Assembly: GCF_047345485.1 (NCBI RefSeq)
Contig: NZ_JBLFEN010000010.1
Coordinates: forward strand, 1-64,000
DNA length: 64,000 bases
Source of the DNA: Jejuia sp047345485
GTDB taxonomy: Bacteria; Bacteroidota; Bacteroidia; Flavobacteriales; Flavobacteriaceae
Direction: 5' to 3'
Shown here in pieces: positions 8,824-17,661 of this stretch (positions are counted from its first letter, which is position 1; each line of letters begins with the position of its first letter). Position numbers and translations under genes: made by a program. The notes under the pieces were generated by a model that saw only the letters and a program-made list of their open reading frames with translations, ran no database searches and was not told the origin of the DNA.

Positions 8824-9537
8824 ATGGCAAAGTTAAGTGTAAATATTAATAAGATTGCAACATTACGAAACTCTCGTGGTGGCGATGTGCCAAATGTAGT
8901 ACAATTTGCAAAAGATGTACAGCGTTTTGGTGCAGAAGGTATTACAATACATCCACGACCAGATGAGCGACATATTCGTTATCAAGATGCGCGAGATTTA
9001 AAACCAGAAGTTTATACAGAATATAATATTGAAGGAAACCCAATTCAATCATTTATGGATTTGGTATTAGAAGTGAAACCAACGCAAGTTACTCTTGTAC
9101 CTGACGCAGAGGATGCTATAACAAGTAATGCAGGTTGGGACACTGTTAAGCATAAAGATTTTTTAGTTGATGTGATTACAGAGTTTAAAAATAATGGGAT
9201 AAGAACATCTATTTTTGTAGATCCTGTTTTACAGCAAATTGAAGGTGCGAAAGCTACAGGTACAGACAGAATAGAGTTATACACTGAGGGTTTTGCGCAC
9301 CAATACGGTTTAGGTAATAAAAATAGTATAAAAGCATATACAGAAAGTGCAGTTTTAGCAAATTCATTAGATTTGGGTATTAATGCAGGACACGATTTAT
9401 CACTAGAAAATATTAAGTTTTTTAAAGAAAACATCCCTGGGCTTTTAGAGGTTTCAATAGGGCATGCTTTAGTTGCTGAAAGTTTGTATTTAGGTGTGGA
9501 AAATGTAGTGCAAATGTATTTGCAAAAATTAAAATAA
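8824..9537 (+). CDS. pdxJ: Pyridoxine 5'-phosphate synthase
   Basis: Last step of the DXP-dependent vitamin B6 pathway: condenses 1-deoxyxylulose-5-phosphate with 3-amino-2-oxopropyl phosphate to give pyridoxine phosphate. The TIM-barrel protein is 237 residues, the family length. It shows the expected SVNINKIATLRNSRGG start, the active-site GITIHPRPDERHI (phosphate-binding arginines and catalytic His), QVTLVPDAEDAITSNAGWD and the late NAGHDLSLEN motif. It is the first gene after the divergent promoter; the YbfF-like hydrolase follows 13 bases later. Confidence 0.95.
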   Translation: MAKLSVNINKIATLRNSRGGDVPNVVQFAKDVQRFGAEGITIHPRPDERHIRYQDARDLKPEVYTEYNIEGNPIQSFMDLVLEVKPTQVTLVPDAEDAITSNAGWDTVKHKDFLVDVITEFKNNGIRTSIFVDPVLQQIEGAKATGTDRIELYTEGFAHQYGLGNKNSIKAYTESAVLANSLDLGINAGHDLSLENIKFFKENIPGLLEVSIGHALVAESLYLGVENVVQMYLQKLK

Positions 9538-9550
9538 ATTTAGCGTATTC

Positions 9551-10330
9551 GTGATAGAGAAACATATTTTACATTCAAATATATTAGGTGCAGGAAAACC
9601 ATTTGTAATTCTACATGGGTTTTTAGGTATGAGTGATAATTGGAAAACTCACGGGAAAAATTTTGCCGAATTAGGATATGAAGTGCATTTGGTAGACCAA
9701 CGTAATCACGGACATAGCTTTCATGATACAGCTTTTAATTATGAGGTGCTAGCAGAAGATTTAAAAAATTATTGTGAAGCTAAACAGCTTGAAGATATTA
9801 TTCTTTTAGGCCATTCTATGGGTGGCAAAACCGCCATGTTATTTGTAACAGAATACCCAGAATTTGTATCAAAGTTAATAGTAGCCGACATTTCTCCAAG
9901 ATTTTATCCTGTACATCATGATAGTATATTAAACGGATTAGCTGCGTTAGATTTTAATGAATTAAAAAGTAGGGGAGCAGCTGATAAGGCTTTGAGTAGC
10001 TATGTTTCAGAGGCTGGTGTTCGACAATTTTTATTAAAAAACTTGTATTGGGTAGAAAAAGGAAAACTTGGGTTGCGTATCAATTTAAAGGTGTTACAAC
10101 ATGAAGTTGCAGAAGTTGGAGAGGCTCTACCAAGCTATGCCAGATTTAAAAAAGAAACCCTGTTTGTGCGCGGAGACCGCTCAGAGTATATAGGAGCTGA
10201 GGATGAACGTATTATAAAAAATCATTTTTCAAATGTTGAAATTGCAACAATTTCAAATGCTGGCCACTGGTTACACGCTGAGAATCCTAAAGACTTTTTT
10301 GAAGCTGTATTAAATTTTGTAAATTCATAA
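9551..10330 (+). CDS. Alpha/beta fold hydrolase, YbfF-like esterase
   Basis: Alpha/beta-hydrolase of 259 residues related to the acyl-CoA/palmitoyl thioesterase YbfF. The nucleophile is Ser89 in the elbow GHSMGGKT, the catalytic His is in SNAGHWLHAENP near the C-terminus, and the oxyanion region is VILHGFLGMSDNW. The start is GTG; no ATG lies nearby, and the first residues MIEKHILHSNILGAGKP fit the family. There is no signal peptide, so it is cytosolic. It forms an operon with pdxJ and the small membrane protein. The natural substrate cannot be told from sequence. Confidence 0.85.
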   Translation: MIEKHILHSNILGAGKPFVILHGFLGMSDNWKTHGKNFAELGYEVHLVDQRNHGHSFHDTAFNYEVLAEDLKNYCEAKQLEDIILLGHSMGGKTAMLFVTEYPEFVSKLIVADISPRFYPVHHDSILNGLAALDFNELKSRGAADKALSSYVSEAGVRQFLLKNLYWVEKGKLGLRINLKVLQHEVAEVGEALPSYARFKKETLFVRGDRSEYIGAEDERIIKNHFSNVEIATISNAGHWLHAENPKDFFEAVLNFVNS

Positions 10331-10345
10331 TCAAAATTAAAAACT

Positions 10346-10693
10346 ATGAAGTTAATTTTAAAATTATTACTGAATGCCATAGCTGTTTTTATATTAGCAC
10401 ACTTACTCTCTGGTATAAATGTAGAGGGTTATGTTGGCGCTATAATAGTTGCTATTGTACTTTCTATCTTAAACTTACTTGTAAAACCTATTTTGGTAAT
10501 TTTTACATTACCAGCTACAATAGTAACACTAGGGCTTTTTCTGTTGGTTATTAATGCCGTAATTATACTTATAGCAGATAAACTTATAGATGGTTTTTCA
10601 GTAGCTAATTTTTGGTGGGCACTTATTTTTGGTGTGTTACTGTCCATACTTCAATCTATACTACATTCGCTTTTAAAAGAAGATAAAAAATAG
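10346..10693 (+). CDS. Phage holin family protein / YvlD-type small membrane protein
   Basis: A 115-residue protein that is nearly all membrane, with four hydrophobic segments (about residues 1-24, 27-47, 50-78 and 88-110) joined by short loops. It has a KPILVIFTLPATIVTLG segment in the middle that is typical of the YvlD/PF04020 family, which is often labelled phage holin superfamily IV. No phage genes are nearby, so a lysis role is unlikely. It ends 16 bases after the hydrolase in the same operon and is followed by a strong hairpin. Confidence 0.8.
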   Translation: MKLILKLLLNAIAVFILAHLLSGINVEGYVGAIIVAIVLSILNLLVKPILVIFTLPATIVTLGLFLLVINAVIILIADKLIDGFSVANFWWALIFGVLLSILQSILHSLLKEDKK

Positions 10694-10719
10694 CTTAAAA
10701 TCAGGCAATTAAAACTTTG

Positions 10720-10747
10720 TTGGGATGCAAAAAATATTATATTTTTG
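10720..10747 (+). promoter_or_regulatory. Putative tig promoter embedded in the hairpin
   Basis: TTG at 10720-10722, a 17-base spacer and TATTTTTG at 10740-10747 fit the Bacteroidota TTG-N17-19-TAnnTTTG promoter. Both boxes lie within the arms of the terminator hairpin. The inferred leader of about 70 bases contains two small hairpins, ATAGGG/CCCTAT (10771-10790) and GCC/GGC (10799-10809). Confidence 0.55.
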
Positions 10748-10755
10748 CATCCCAA
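10720..10755. terminator. Hairpin terminator downstream of the YvlD-type gene
   Basis: A perfect 14-pair inverted repeat (10720-10733 with 10742-10755, 8-base loop) followed by TTTTA. It is symmetrical and ends the pdxJ operon; it also overlaps the tig promoter. Confidence 0.7.
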
Positions 10756-10822
10756 TTTTAATTAAGAAGCATAGGGGATTTAAACCCTATTATTAAACGC
10801 CTTAAAGGCTCATATTATTACT

Positions 10823-12151
10823 ATGAATATTACAAGAGAAAACGTAGATGCATTAAATGCGGTAGTAAAAGTAGATATCGCTAAAGAAGATTATAGCGAT
10901 AAAGTTGAAAAAATCTTAACAGACTACCGTAAAACAGCTAACATACCAGGATTTAGAAAAGGGCACGTGCCAATGGGAATGGTGAAAAAGCAATATGGTA
11001 AAGCAGTATTGGTAGATGAGGTAAACAAGTTGTTGCAAGATGCGTTAAATAAATATCTTACTGAAGAAAAACTAGACGTTTTAGGGCAACCATTACCAAA
11101 ACCTCAAGATGATATAAATTGGGATGAAGATGGTTTTTCTTTTGAATTTGAATTGGGCTTAGCACCAGAATTTGATGTGAATTTAAAAGGAAAAAAATCA
11201 ATTACGCATTATAATATTGTTGCTGATGATAAAATGATTGATGAGCAAATAGAGCGTATCCAAAAGCAATATGGTAAATTAGTACCACAAGATATTGTTG
11301 AAAAAGATAGTGAGATTACAGGTGCTTATAAAAACGAAGAAAGCGACATTGATAATACTGTAACGCTTACTTTAGATAAGTTTAAAGGTAAGGCAACAGC
11401 TAAGCAATTTGTTGGCGCAAAGGTTGGTGATGTTATTGTGCTACAAACAAAAGGATTGTTTGAAGATGATCATGATTTAATGCATGCATTAAAAATAGAG
11501 CATGGTGATGCTCATGGTTTAGACATTGAAGTAACATTTACAATCTCTGGAATTAACAAAAGAGAATTAGCAGATTTAGATCAAGAATTATTTGACAAGT
11601 TATTTCCAAATAAAGATGTAACATCTGTAACAGAATTAAAAACTAAAATAAAAGACGATGCTGAGAAGCAGTTCAAGCAACAATCTGACCAAAAGTTATT
11701 AAATGATGTTACTGAATATTTAGTAGAAAACACAAAATTTGATTTACCTGCGGAATTTTTAACAAAATGGATGCAAACTGCTGGTGAAAAAGAAATGGAT
11801 GAAGCACAGGCAAAGGAAGAATATGAGAAATCTGAGAAGAGTCTAAGATATCAGTTGATAGAAGGTAAATTGATACAGGATAATAATGTTGAAGTCACTG
11901 TTGAAGATATAAAAGGACATGCCAAAGAAATGATTAAAGCACAAATGGCTCAATTTGGACAGATGAATCCAACAGATGAAGAGCTTGAGGGTGTTGCTGC
12001 AAGAGTGCTTGGAAATCAAGAAGAAGCTCGTAGAATTTCTGAACAATTAATAAGTCAAAAATTAATTGGAGTCTATAAAGAAAAAGCAAACTTAAAAGTA
12101 AAAGAATTGAGTTACGAAAAGTTTGTTAAAGAAGTTTACGGCGACAAATAA
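10823..12151 (+). CDS. tig: Trigger factor
   Basis: Ribosome-bound chaperone that meets nascent chains at the exit tunnel. The N-terminal ribosome-binding domain carries the signature GFRKGHVPMGMVKKQYG (about residues 44-60, equivalent to GFRxGKxP). It is followed by a divergent FKBP-like domain (about 150-250) without an obvious full set of prolyl-isomerase residues, and a long helical C-terminal domain. At 442 residues it is near the family norm. It has its own promoter upstream and a strong terminator before clpP, so tig and clpPX are adjacent but probably separate units. Confidence 0.95.
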   Translation: MNITRENVDALNAVVKVDIAKEDYSDKVEKILTDYRKTANIPGFRKGHVPMGMVKKQYGKAVLVDEVNKLLQDALNKYLTEEKLDVLGQPLPKPQDDINWDEDGFSFEFELGLAPEFDVNLKGKKSITHYNIVADDKMIDEQIERIQKQYGKLVPQDIVEKDSEITGAYKNEESDIDNTVTLTLDKFKGKATAKQFVGAKVGDVIVLQTKGLFEDDHDLMHALKIEHGDAHGLDIEVTFTISGINKRELADLDQELFDKLFPNKDVTSVTELKTKIKDDAEKQFKQQSDQKLLNDVTEYLVENTKFDLPAEFLTKWMQTAGEKEMDEAQAKEEYEKSEKSLRYQLIEGKLIQDNNVEVTVEDIKGHAKEMIKAQMAQFGQMNPTDEELEGVAARVLGNQEEARRISEQLISQKLIGVYKEKANLKVKELSYEKFVKEVYGDK

Positions 12152-12174
12152 TCAAATAATAATTCATTATATTT

Positions 12175-12206
12175 ATGCGCTTGAATTATTTATAATTCAA
12201 GCGCAT
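12175..12206 (+). terminator. Intrinsic terminator of tig
   Basis: Bases 12175-12187 pair perfectly with 12194-12206 (13 pairs, 6-base loop), followed by TTTATTT. Confidence 0.8.
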
Positions 12207-12248
12207 TTTATTTAAAAATATCTTACAATTAAAACGATAAGCCCTACT

Positions 12249-12923
12249 ATGGATTACGCTAAAGAATTCGAAAAATTCGCAACAAAAGATCAAGGTATTA
12301 GTAGCACATATTACAATAAAATTATTAGTAGTATGTACCCTACCAATCTTACTCCAAATATTATAGAAGAGCGTCAAATGAATATTGCAATTTTTGATGT
12401 GTTCTCACGTTTAATGATGGATCGTATCATATTTCTTGGCACAGGAATTAACGATCAAGTAGCAAATATTATTCAAGCACAACTGCTGTTTTTAGAAAGT
12501 GTTGATGCTTCAAAAGATATACAAATTTACATCAACTCTCCTGGAGGTAGTGTTTATGCAGGTTTAGGTATTTATGATACGATGCAATTTATTAAACCAG
12601 ATGTAGCTACTATTTGTACAGGAATGGCAGCTTCTATGGGAGCAGTATTATTATGTGCAGGCGAAAAAGGTAAGCGAAGCGGATTAACACATTCAAGAGT
12701 TATGATTCACCAACCAATGGGTGGTGCGCAAGGTCAAGCTAGTGATATTGAGATTACTGCAAAAGAAATTTTAACCCTTAAGGAAGAACTTTATCAAATA
12801 ATTAGTAAGCATTCGGGGCAAGATTACGACAAAGTATATGAAGATAGTGATAGAGACTATTGGATGAAAGCCGACAAAGCTAAGGAATACGGCATGATAG
12901 ACGAGATATTAGCAAGGAATTAA
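12249..12923 (+). CDS. clpP: ATP-dependent Clp protease proteolytic subunit
   Basis: Serine peptidase that forms the double-heptamer proteolytic chamber of ClpXP. The catalytic triad is visible: Ser129 in GMAASMGAVLLCAG, His154 in SRVMIHQPMGGAQGQ, and the Asp further on in the handle region. The substrate-strand motif YINSPGGSVYAGLGIYD is also present. The protein is 224 residues with a roughly 25-residue leader before the conserved core that could be a propeptide. clpX follows after 72 bases, the usual pairing. Confidence 0.96.
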   Translation: MDYAKEFEKFATKDQGISSTYYNKIISSMYPTNLTPNIIEERQMNIAIFDVFSRLMMDRIIFLGTGINDQVANIIQAQLLFLESVDASKDIQIYINSPGGSVYAGLGIYDTMQFIKPDVATICTGMAASMGAVLLCAGEKGKRSGLTHSRVMIHQPMGGAQGQASDIEITAKEILTLKEELYQIISKHSGQDYDKVYEDSDRDYWMKADKAKEYGMIDEILARN

Positions 12924-12995
12924 ATAAAATCGTACTTTTACCAGTCCTAACGGTTGTAAAAATTAAAATTTATAGCTCTCAAATTTAATTGATTA

Positions 12996-14228
12996 ATGGC
13001 AAAAGAAGAATTAGAATGTTCGTTTTGTGGTCGAAAAAAGCCAGAAACTAATTTATTAATAGCAGGTTTAGATGCACATATTTGCGATAGGTGTATAGAG
13101 CAAGCGCATGGTATTGTTGTAGAGGAATCTAAACAAAACGATACGAATGATTTGTCTGCTGAATTAAAACTTAGAAAGCCACAACAAATTAAATCGTTTT
13201 TAGACGAGTATATAATAGGTCAAGAGCTAACTAAGAAAGTGATGTCTGTTGCGGTATACAATCACTACAAACGTTTGTTACAGCCGCCTACTAATGACGA
13301 TATTGAAATTCAAAAAAGTAATATTGTAATGGTTGGGCAAACCGGTACAGGTAAAACATTAATGGCTAAAACTGTAGCTAGAATGTTAAATGTGCCTTTA
13401 GCAATCGTTGATGCTACAGTACTTACAGAAGCAGGTTATGTAGGAGAGGATGTAGAAAGTATTTTAACGCGTTTATTGCAAGCAGCAGATTATAATTTAG
13501 AAAAAGCAGAAAAGGGTATCGTTTTTATAGATGAAATAGATAAAATTGCTCGTAAAAGTGATAATCCCTCTATAACAAGAGACGTTTCTGGAGAAGGCGT
13601 ACAGCAAGCATTATTGAAACTTTTAGAAGGTACAGTTGTTAATGTACCGCCAAAAGGTGGAAGAAAACATCCTGATCAGAAATTTATTGAAGTGAATACT
13701 GAAAATATTTTGTTTATAGCAGGTGGCGCTTTTGATGGTATAGAGCGTGTTATCTCTAAGCGTTTAAATATGAAAGCTGTTGGTTACGCCGCATCAATGT
13801 CTGACGATGTTGTAGATCAAGAAAACTTATTACAATATATTATCCCTAAAGATTTAAAAGATTTTGGGTTAATTCCAGAGATTATTGGAAGGCTTCCAGT
13901 ATTAACACACATGGATCCTTTAGACGCTAATACGCTAAGAGCAATTTTAACCGAGCCTAAAAATGCCATAATAAAGCAGTATAAAAAACTGTTTGCTATG
14001 GATGAGATTGAGTTTACCATAACTGATGGTGCTCTTGGTTTTATTGTAAATAAAGCTATAGAATACAAATTAGGTGCAAGAGGTTTACGCTCTCTTTGCG
14101 AAGAAATTTTAACAGATGCCATGTTTGAGTTGCCTAGTAGTAATGACAAGAAGTTAAATGTGACTAAAAGCTATGCCGAAGATAAGCTAACAAAAATAAC
14201 GCTTAAAAAGCTAAAAGCAGTGTCTTAA
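12996..14228 (+). CDS. clpX: ATP-dependent Clp protease ATP-binding subunit ClpX
   Basis: AAA+ unfoldase that feeds tagged substrates to ClpP. In order: the N-terminal C4 zinc-binding domain (CSFCGRKKPETNLLIAGLDAHICDRC region, residues about 6-32), Walker A GQTGTGKT (about 114), pore loop GYVGEDV, Walker B IVFIDEIDKIA and the sensor-2 segment GARGLRS. Its 410 residues match the family. A terminator follows directly, so clpP-clpX end there. Confidence 0.97.
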   Translation: MAKEELECSFCGRKKPETNLLIAGLDAHICDRCIEQAHGIVVEESKQNDTNDLSAELKLRKPQQIKSFLDEYIIGQELTKKVMSVAVYNHYKRLLQPPTNDDIEIQKSNIVMVGQTGTGKTLMAKTVARMLNVPLAIVDATVLTEAGYVGEDVESILTRLLQAADYNLEKAEKGIVFIDEIDKIARKSDNPSITRDVSGEGVQQALLKLLEGTVVNVPPKGGRKHPDQKFIEVNTENILFIAGGAFDGIERVISKRLNMKAVGYAASMSDDVVDQENLLQYIIPKDLKDFGLIPEIIGRLPVLTHMDPLDANTLRAILTEPKNAIIKQYKKLFAMDEIEFTITDGALGFIVNKAIEYKLGARGLRSLCEEILTDAMFELPSSNDKKLNVTKSYAEDKLTKITLKKLKAVS

Positions 14229-14254
14229 GTATAAAGCCATATAAAATATACCTT

Positions 14255-14286
14255 AAAGCATTCTAATTTATTTAGGATGCTTTTTT
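14255..14286 (+). terminator. Intrinsic terminator of clpX
   Basis: Bases 14255-14266 pair with 14272-14283 (12 pairs, one G-T wobble, 5-base loop) and run into six T. Confidence 0.8.
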
Positions 14287-14308
14287 ACTTTTACCAAAAG
14301 TGAAACAG

Positions 14309-14935
14309 ATGTGGAGATTTTTATTGAAATTATTTAAATCAGATACATCCAAAGCGTATCAAGATCCCATGAAAAAATTTTTAATTGTTGGTTTAGGAAA
14401 CATTGGCGAGAAATATGAAGAAACACGTCATAACATAGGATTTAAAATCCTAGATCACTTAGCGAAAACTGAAGATTTTAGTTTTGAAACCCTAAAGTTA
14501 GGAGACGTTGCTACTTATAAATTAAAAGGGAAAACGTTTGTGTGTCTTAAACCTAGTACGTTTATGAACCTTAGCGGAAAAGCTGTTACATATTGGTTAA
14601 CTAAAGAAAAAATACCTTTAGATAATCTTTTAATAATTACAGACGATTTAAATTTATCTTTTGGAAGCATTAGGTTAAAAACCAAAGGAAGTGATGGTGG
14701 ACATAATGGTTTAAAAGATATTCAGGCTAAATTAAATACTACAAAATATAACCGATTTAGATTCGGGATTAGTGATGCATTTAGTAAAGGACGGCAAATA
14801 GATTATGTTTTAGGAGAATGGAGCAAAACAGAGCAAAGAGCATTACCAGAACGTTTAGATACTGCAGTAGAGCTAATAAAATCTTTTGCCCTAGCAGGTG
14901 TAAATAATACTATGAATAGTTTTAATGGGAAATAA
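14309..14935 (+). CDS. pth: Peptidyl-tRNA hydrolase
   Basis: Releases peptides from prematurely dropped peptidyl-tRNA. The catalytic core starts at MKKFLIVGLGNIG, with the catalytic His in ETRHNIGFKI, the substrate-binding LKPSTFMNLSGKAV, and DDLNLSFGSIRLK followed by GGHNGLKDI. An upstream extension of about 20 residues (MWRFLLKLFKSDTSKAYQDP) precedes the core; short basic extensions of this kind are common in Flavobacteria. Possible starts are GTG 14300, ATG 14309 and the core ATG at 14369. I chose 14309, which is downstream of the clpX terminator. It converges with the protease gene at 14941, leaving five bases between them. Confidence 0.93.
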   Translation: MWRFLLKLFKSDTSKAYQDPMKKFLIVGLGNIGEKYEETRHNIGFKILDHLAKTEDFSFETLKLGDVATYKLKGKTFVCLKPSTFMNLSGKAVTYWLTKEKIPLDNLLIITDDLNLSFGSIRLKTKGSDGGHNGLKDIQAKLNTTKYNRFRFGISDAFSKGRQIDYVLGEWSKTEQRALPERLDTAVELIKSFALAGVNNTMNSFNGK

Positions 14936-14940
14936 CACTT

Positions 14941-17589
14941 TTACTTTATAGCTATTCGTTTTACAAAAGTTCTAGTCTCATCACTTAAATACAAAATATA
15001 CATACCAGATTGAGCATTTCGTAGATTTATAACTTCGTCTAATTTAGAAGTTTGTTTAAATTCTTGTTGATGTATCAATCTTCCTCTTACATCAAAAACT
15101 TCAATTTTTATATCTTTTCTGGCATGGGCAGCATCTACTTTTATAGTAAATTCCCCACCACTTGGGTTTGGGAATAGCTTGATATCTTCAAAAGAAAACT
15201 CTGTAACTTCTAGAGGTGCGCTTGTGGTTTGGCATACTTCAATAAACCAAGAATTTAATATCCCTGTATCTCCCGGAGCAAAATCACCAATATCAATAGT
15301 CCAATCTCCTGAAACAGTTTCGCTATTGAATAATTCTAAAACATCATTTATTGATTTTTGGGATATATTATTTGAGCTGTTAAAACAATTATAGCTAATG
15401 GCATTATCATCAAAAACACCTATTATATTTTCTTCAGAATCGCAATCATCTGACGTTTTTAATACAACTTCAGTATTACTAGGGCTTGTTATAACAATAC
15501 CTAAATCTCCTATATAGCTATGTGTGATATTCATACCTATATTAATATCTTCTATGGTAGCACTGTCAGAAATAGTTATGGTGTGGCTTTGCGAAAAACT
15601 ACTAGTATTATCAGTAATGTTAATACCTAAATTATCAGATGAGCTGTATTGCGTACATGTAGTGCTAACATTAAAATCAATAGAAAAGTCTTCAGAGTTA
15701 ATGGCAAAAAAATTATTATTTGTAGGTGCAATCATAATTCTACAAGACTCTGCAGGCGTATTTGGCACGGTAAGAGTATGACTTCCGTTATTAGAAATAT
15801 CGCTCACAATTTCAGTATAAGTTACGCCACCATCTACAGATAGTAAAATATTTACATTGGATGCTCCAGGTAAGGTGTTTGTGTTATTTACATTCCAAGT
15901 TATAGTTTCTGAAGTGCCGCTAGACCATGATATATTCGGTGTGTTTTGCGATGTTATTTCAAAAGGTCCAAAAGTAGGATCAAAAGTTATACGCATATCA
16001 TCATGATTATTATTTGCGCCTCCTAATCTATTGTCCCTTACGGTTAATCTAAAATCTGCAGTTCTACTTACATTTGGTGCTTTTTCCCATTGGTTAGCAT
16101 TTACTCCAAATTTTAAATCAGATAAATTCGGAATATATCGTGTTGGGCTTGTGTTGGGAGGAAAAGATCGTACTAAAACAGCATTGCTATCTCCAGAATT
16201 TGGATTGGGATAAATGGTATTAGCATTATTTTCATTGATTTGCTCCCAACAATAGGTAAGGTTGTCCCCATCACTATCACTACCAATTCCATTAAGCTTA
16301 AATGCAGTACCAATAGGTAATGTTAAGTCAGGTCCTGCATCTGCTATTGGTGTTGTATTGCCAGTATTAGTTTCTGTAGCACAAGTTGTTGTTTTTATAA
16401 AATTTGTAACCTGTTCAATAGATATGGCATGAAAATAAGGGTCGCTATTTAACTGGATGTTTGCAGATGCCGCAATACCAGCATAACCCATTACAGATGT
16501 GCCGCTTCCAGGTTCCATTTGTACATTTGTGCCCTCATTACCATCATGTGTCCATGTGTGGTTTGCACCAAATTGGTGTCCTAATTCATGCGCTACTAAA
16601 TCAATATCAAAATTAAAACCACCTGGGTTGTCATCTGACGCGTACGCACTTCCTTTTTGTCCGTTAGTACATACACACCCTATGCATCCTGCATTACCAT
16701 CAAAACCAATTGCAGATAAAAGGTGTCCAACATCATAATTAGCACTTCCAATTTCAGTATCTAATGTATTCTGTACCTCATTACTATAGTTATTAAACCC
16801 AGAATAAGGATCAGTATTTGAATTTAGGTAAATAACCTCATCATTATCAGCAGCAAGTTGTAAGGTTACATTAAAGTCGTTTTCAAAAACTGCGTTTACA
16901 TTGGTTAATGTAGCAGCTAAAGCAGCATTAACTAGTGGTAAAGTGCCACCGTGAAAGCTAGAATATTCTCCAGTTACAGAAAGCGCTAATGTATAAAGCC
17001 TATGTATGCTGTCATCAGCGTCTTTTAAACTACTATTTTTGTTTGTTATAGTGGTGGCAACATCTAAAGTTTCACAATTAAAATCACCAATTTTACCTAA
17101 ATCAGCTTTATCTTTTACTGAAAACTGTGTTGGTTTTCCTGGGTAAGGTTCAAAAACTTCCGTGCGTGTTTTTCCTAAAATAATACCGCAAAGGCCTTTA
17201 TAAGGTGATATGCTAAACCTAAGATAAGCTGTGAGGTTGTCAATACCATACCCAATATAAGATTTAATTTCAGGGTATTTAGCTTGTAGGTCTGGATGCA
17301 TTACAGAAGATTCAATAATGCGATAAGTTTCTAATTCACCTTCTATGTTTGGAAAATCAATTGTTATAGAAGTTGCTTTTGAAGCATATTTATCTGACGC
17401 TTTTTTAAGTGTTGCGCTTAACGCTTCATAATCGAATTGATAAGTACGGGTTGGCGTATCTAAAGCTTGTTCTAATTTATTTTCTTTTCGCTGATTTTCA
17501 ACCTTTTCAAAAAAGTTGTTTTGCGAAAACATTGAAAAAGCAGTTAAAAATATGGCGGTTGTAAAAACATAATGTAGTTTTGTTTTCAT
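14941..17589 (-). CDS. Secreted reprolysin-like zinc metalloprotease with P-domain and T9SS tail
   Basis: An 882-residue exoprotein. A signal peptide (MKTKLHYVFTTAIFLTAFSMFSQ) is followed by a propeptide-like region to about residue 195 and a reprolysin-type (M12B-like) catalytic domain. The zinc motif there is HELGHQFGANH near residues 332-342, with a Cys-rich CIGCVC just before it. Next come Ig/fibronectin-like segments (about 420-640) and a proprotein-convertase P-domain (about 640-790, with HTITISDSATIEDINIGMN). A type IX sorting domain ends the protein (LFPNPSGGEF to VKRIAIK, about 805-882). The family is exported through the T9SS and often attached to the surface. It is monocistronic as far as can be seen, divergent from ribF, and most likely serves nutrient acquisition. 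Confidence 0.9.
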   Translation of the reverse strand: MKTKLHYVFTTAIFLTAFSMFSQNNFFEKVENQRKENKLEQALDTPTRTYQFDYEALSATLKKASDKYASKATSITIDFPNIEGELETYRIIESSVMHPDLQAKYPEIKSYIGYGIDNLTAYLRFSISPYKGLCGIILGKTRTEVFEPYPGKPTQFSVKDKADLGKIGDFNCETLDVATTITNKNSSLKDADDSIHRLYTLALSVTGEYSSFHGGTLPLVNAALAATLTNVNAVFENDFNVTLQLAADNDEVIYLNSNTDPYSGFNNYSNEVQNTLDTEIGSANYDVGHLLSAIGFDGNAGCIGCVCTNGQKGSAYASDDNPGGFNFDIDLVAHELGHQFGANHTWTHDGNEGTNVQMEPGSGTSVMGYAGIAASANIQLNSDPYFHAISIEQVTNFIKTTTCATETNTGNTTPIADAGPDLTLPIGTAFKLNGIGSDSDGDNLTYCWEQINENNANTIYPNPNSGDSNAVLVRSFPPNTSPTRYIPNLSDLKFGVNANQWEKAPNVSRTADFRLTVRDNRLGGANNNHDDMRITFDPTFGPFEITSQNTPNISWSSGTSETITWNVNNTNTLPGASNVNILLSVDGGVTYTEIVSDISNNGSHTLTVPNTPAESCRIMIAPTNNNFFAINSEDFSIDFNVSTTCTQYSSSDNLGINITDNTSSFSQSHTITISDSATIEDINIGMNITHSYIGDLGIVITSPSNTEVVLKTSDDCDSEENIIGVFDDNAISYNCFNSSNNISQKSINDVLELFNSETVSGDWTIDIGDFAPGDTGILNSWFIEVCQTTSAPLEVTEFSFEDIKLFPNPSGGEFTIKVDAAHARKDIKIEVFDVRGRLIHQQEFKQTSKLDEVINLRNAQSGMYILYLSDETRTFVKRIAIK

Positions 17590-17661
17590 AACTGTATTGG
17601 GGAATCTTTTAATAACAAATTTAGCTTATTTTAATGACATTAACAATTCTTAATAAAACCT

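Noticed and set aside
10346..10693. Prophage remnant suggested by the 'holin' name
   Set aside because: No other phage genes nearby; the YvlD-type family is chromosomal and widespread.
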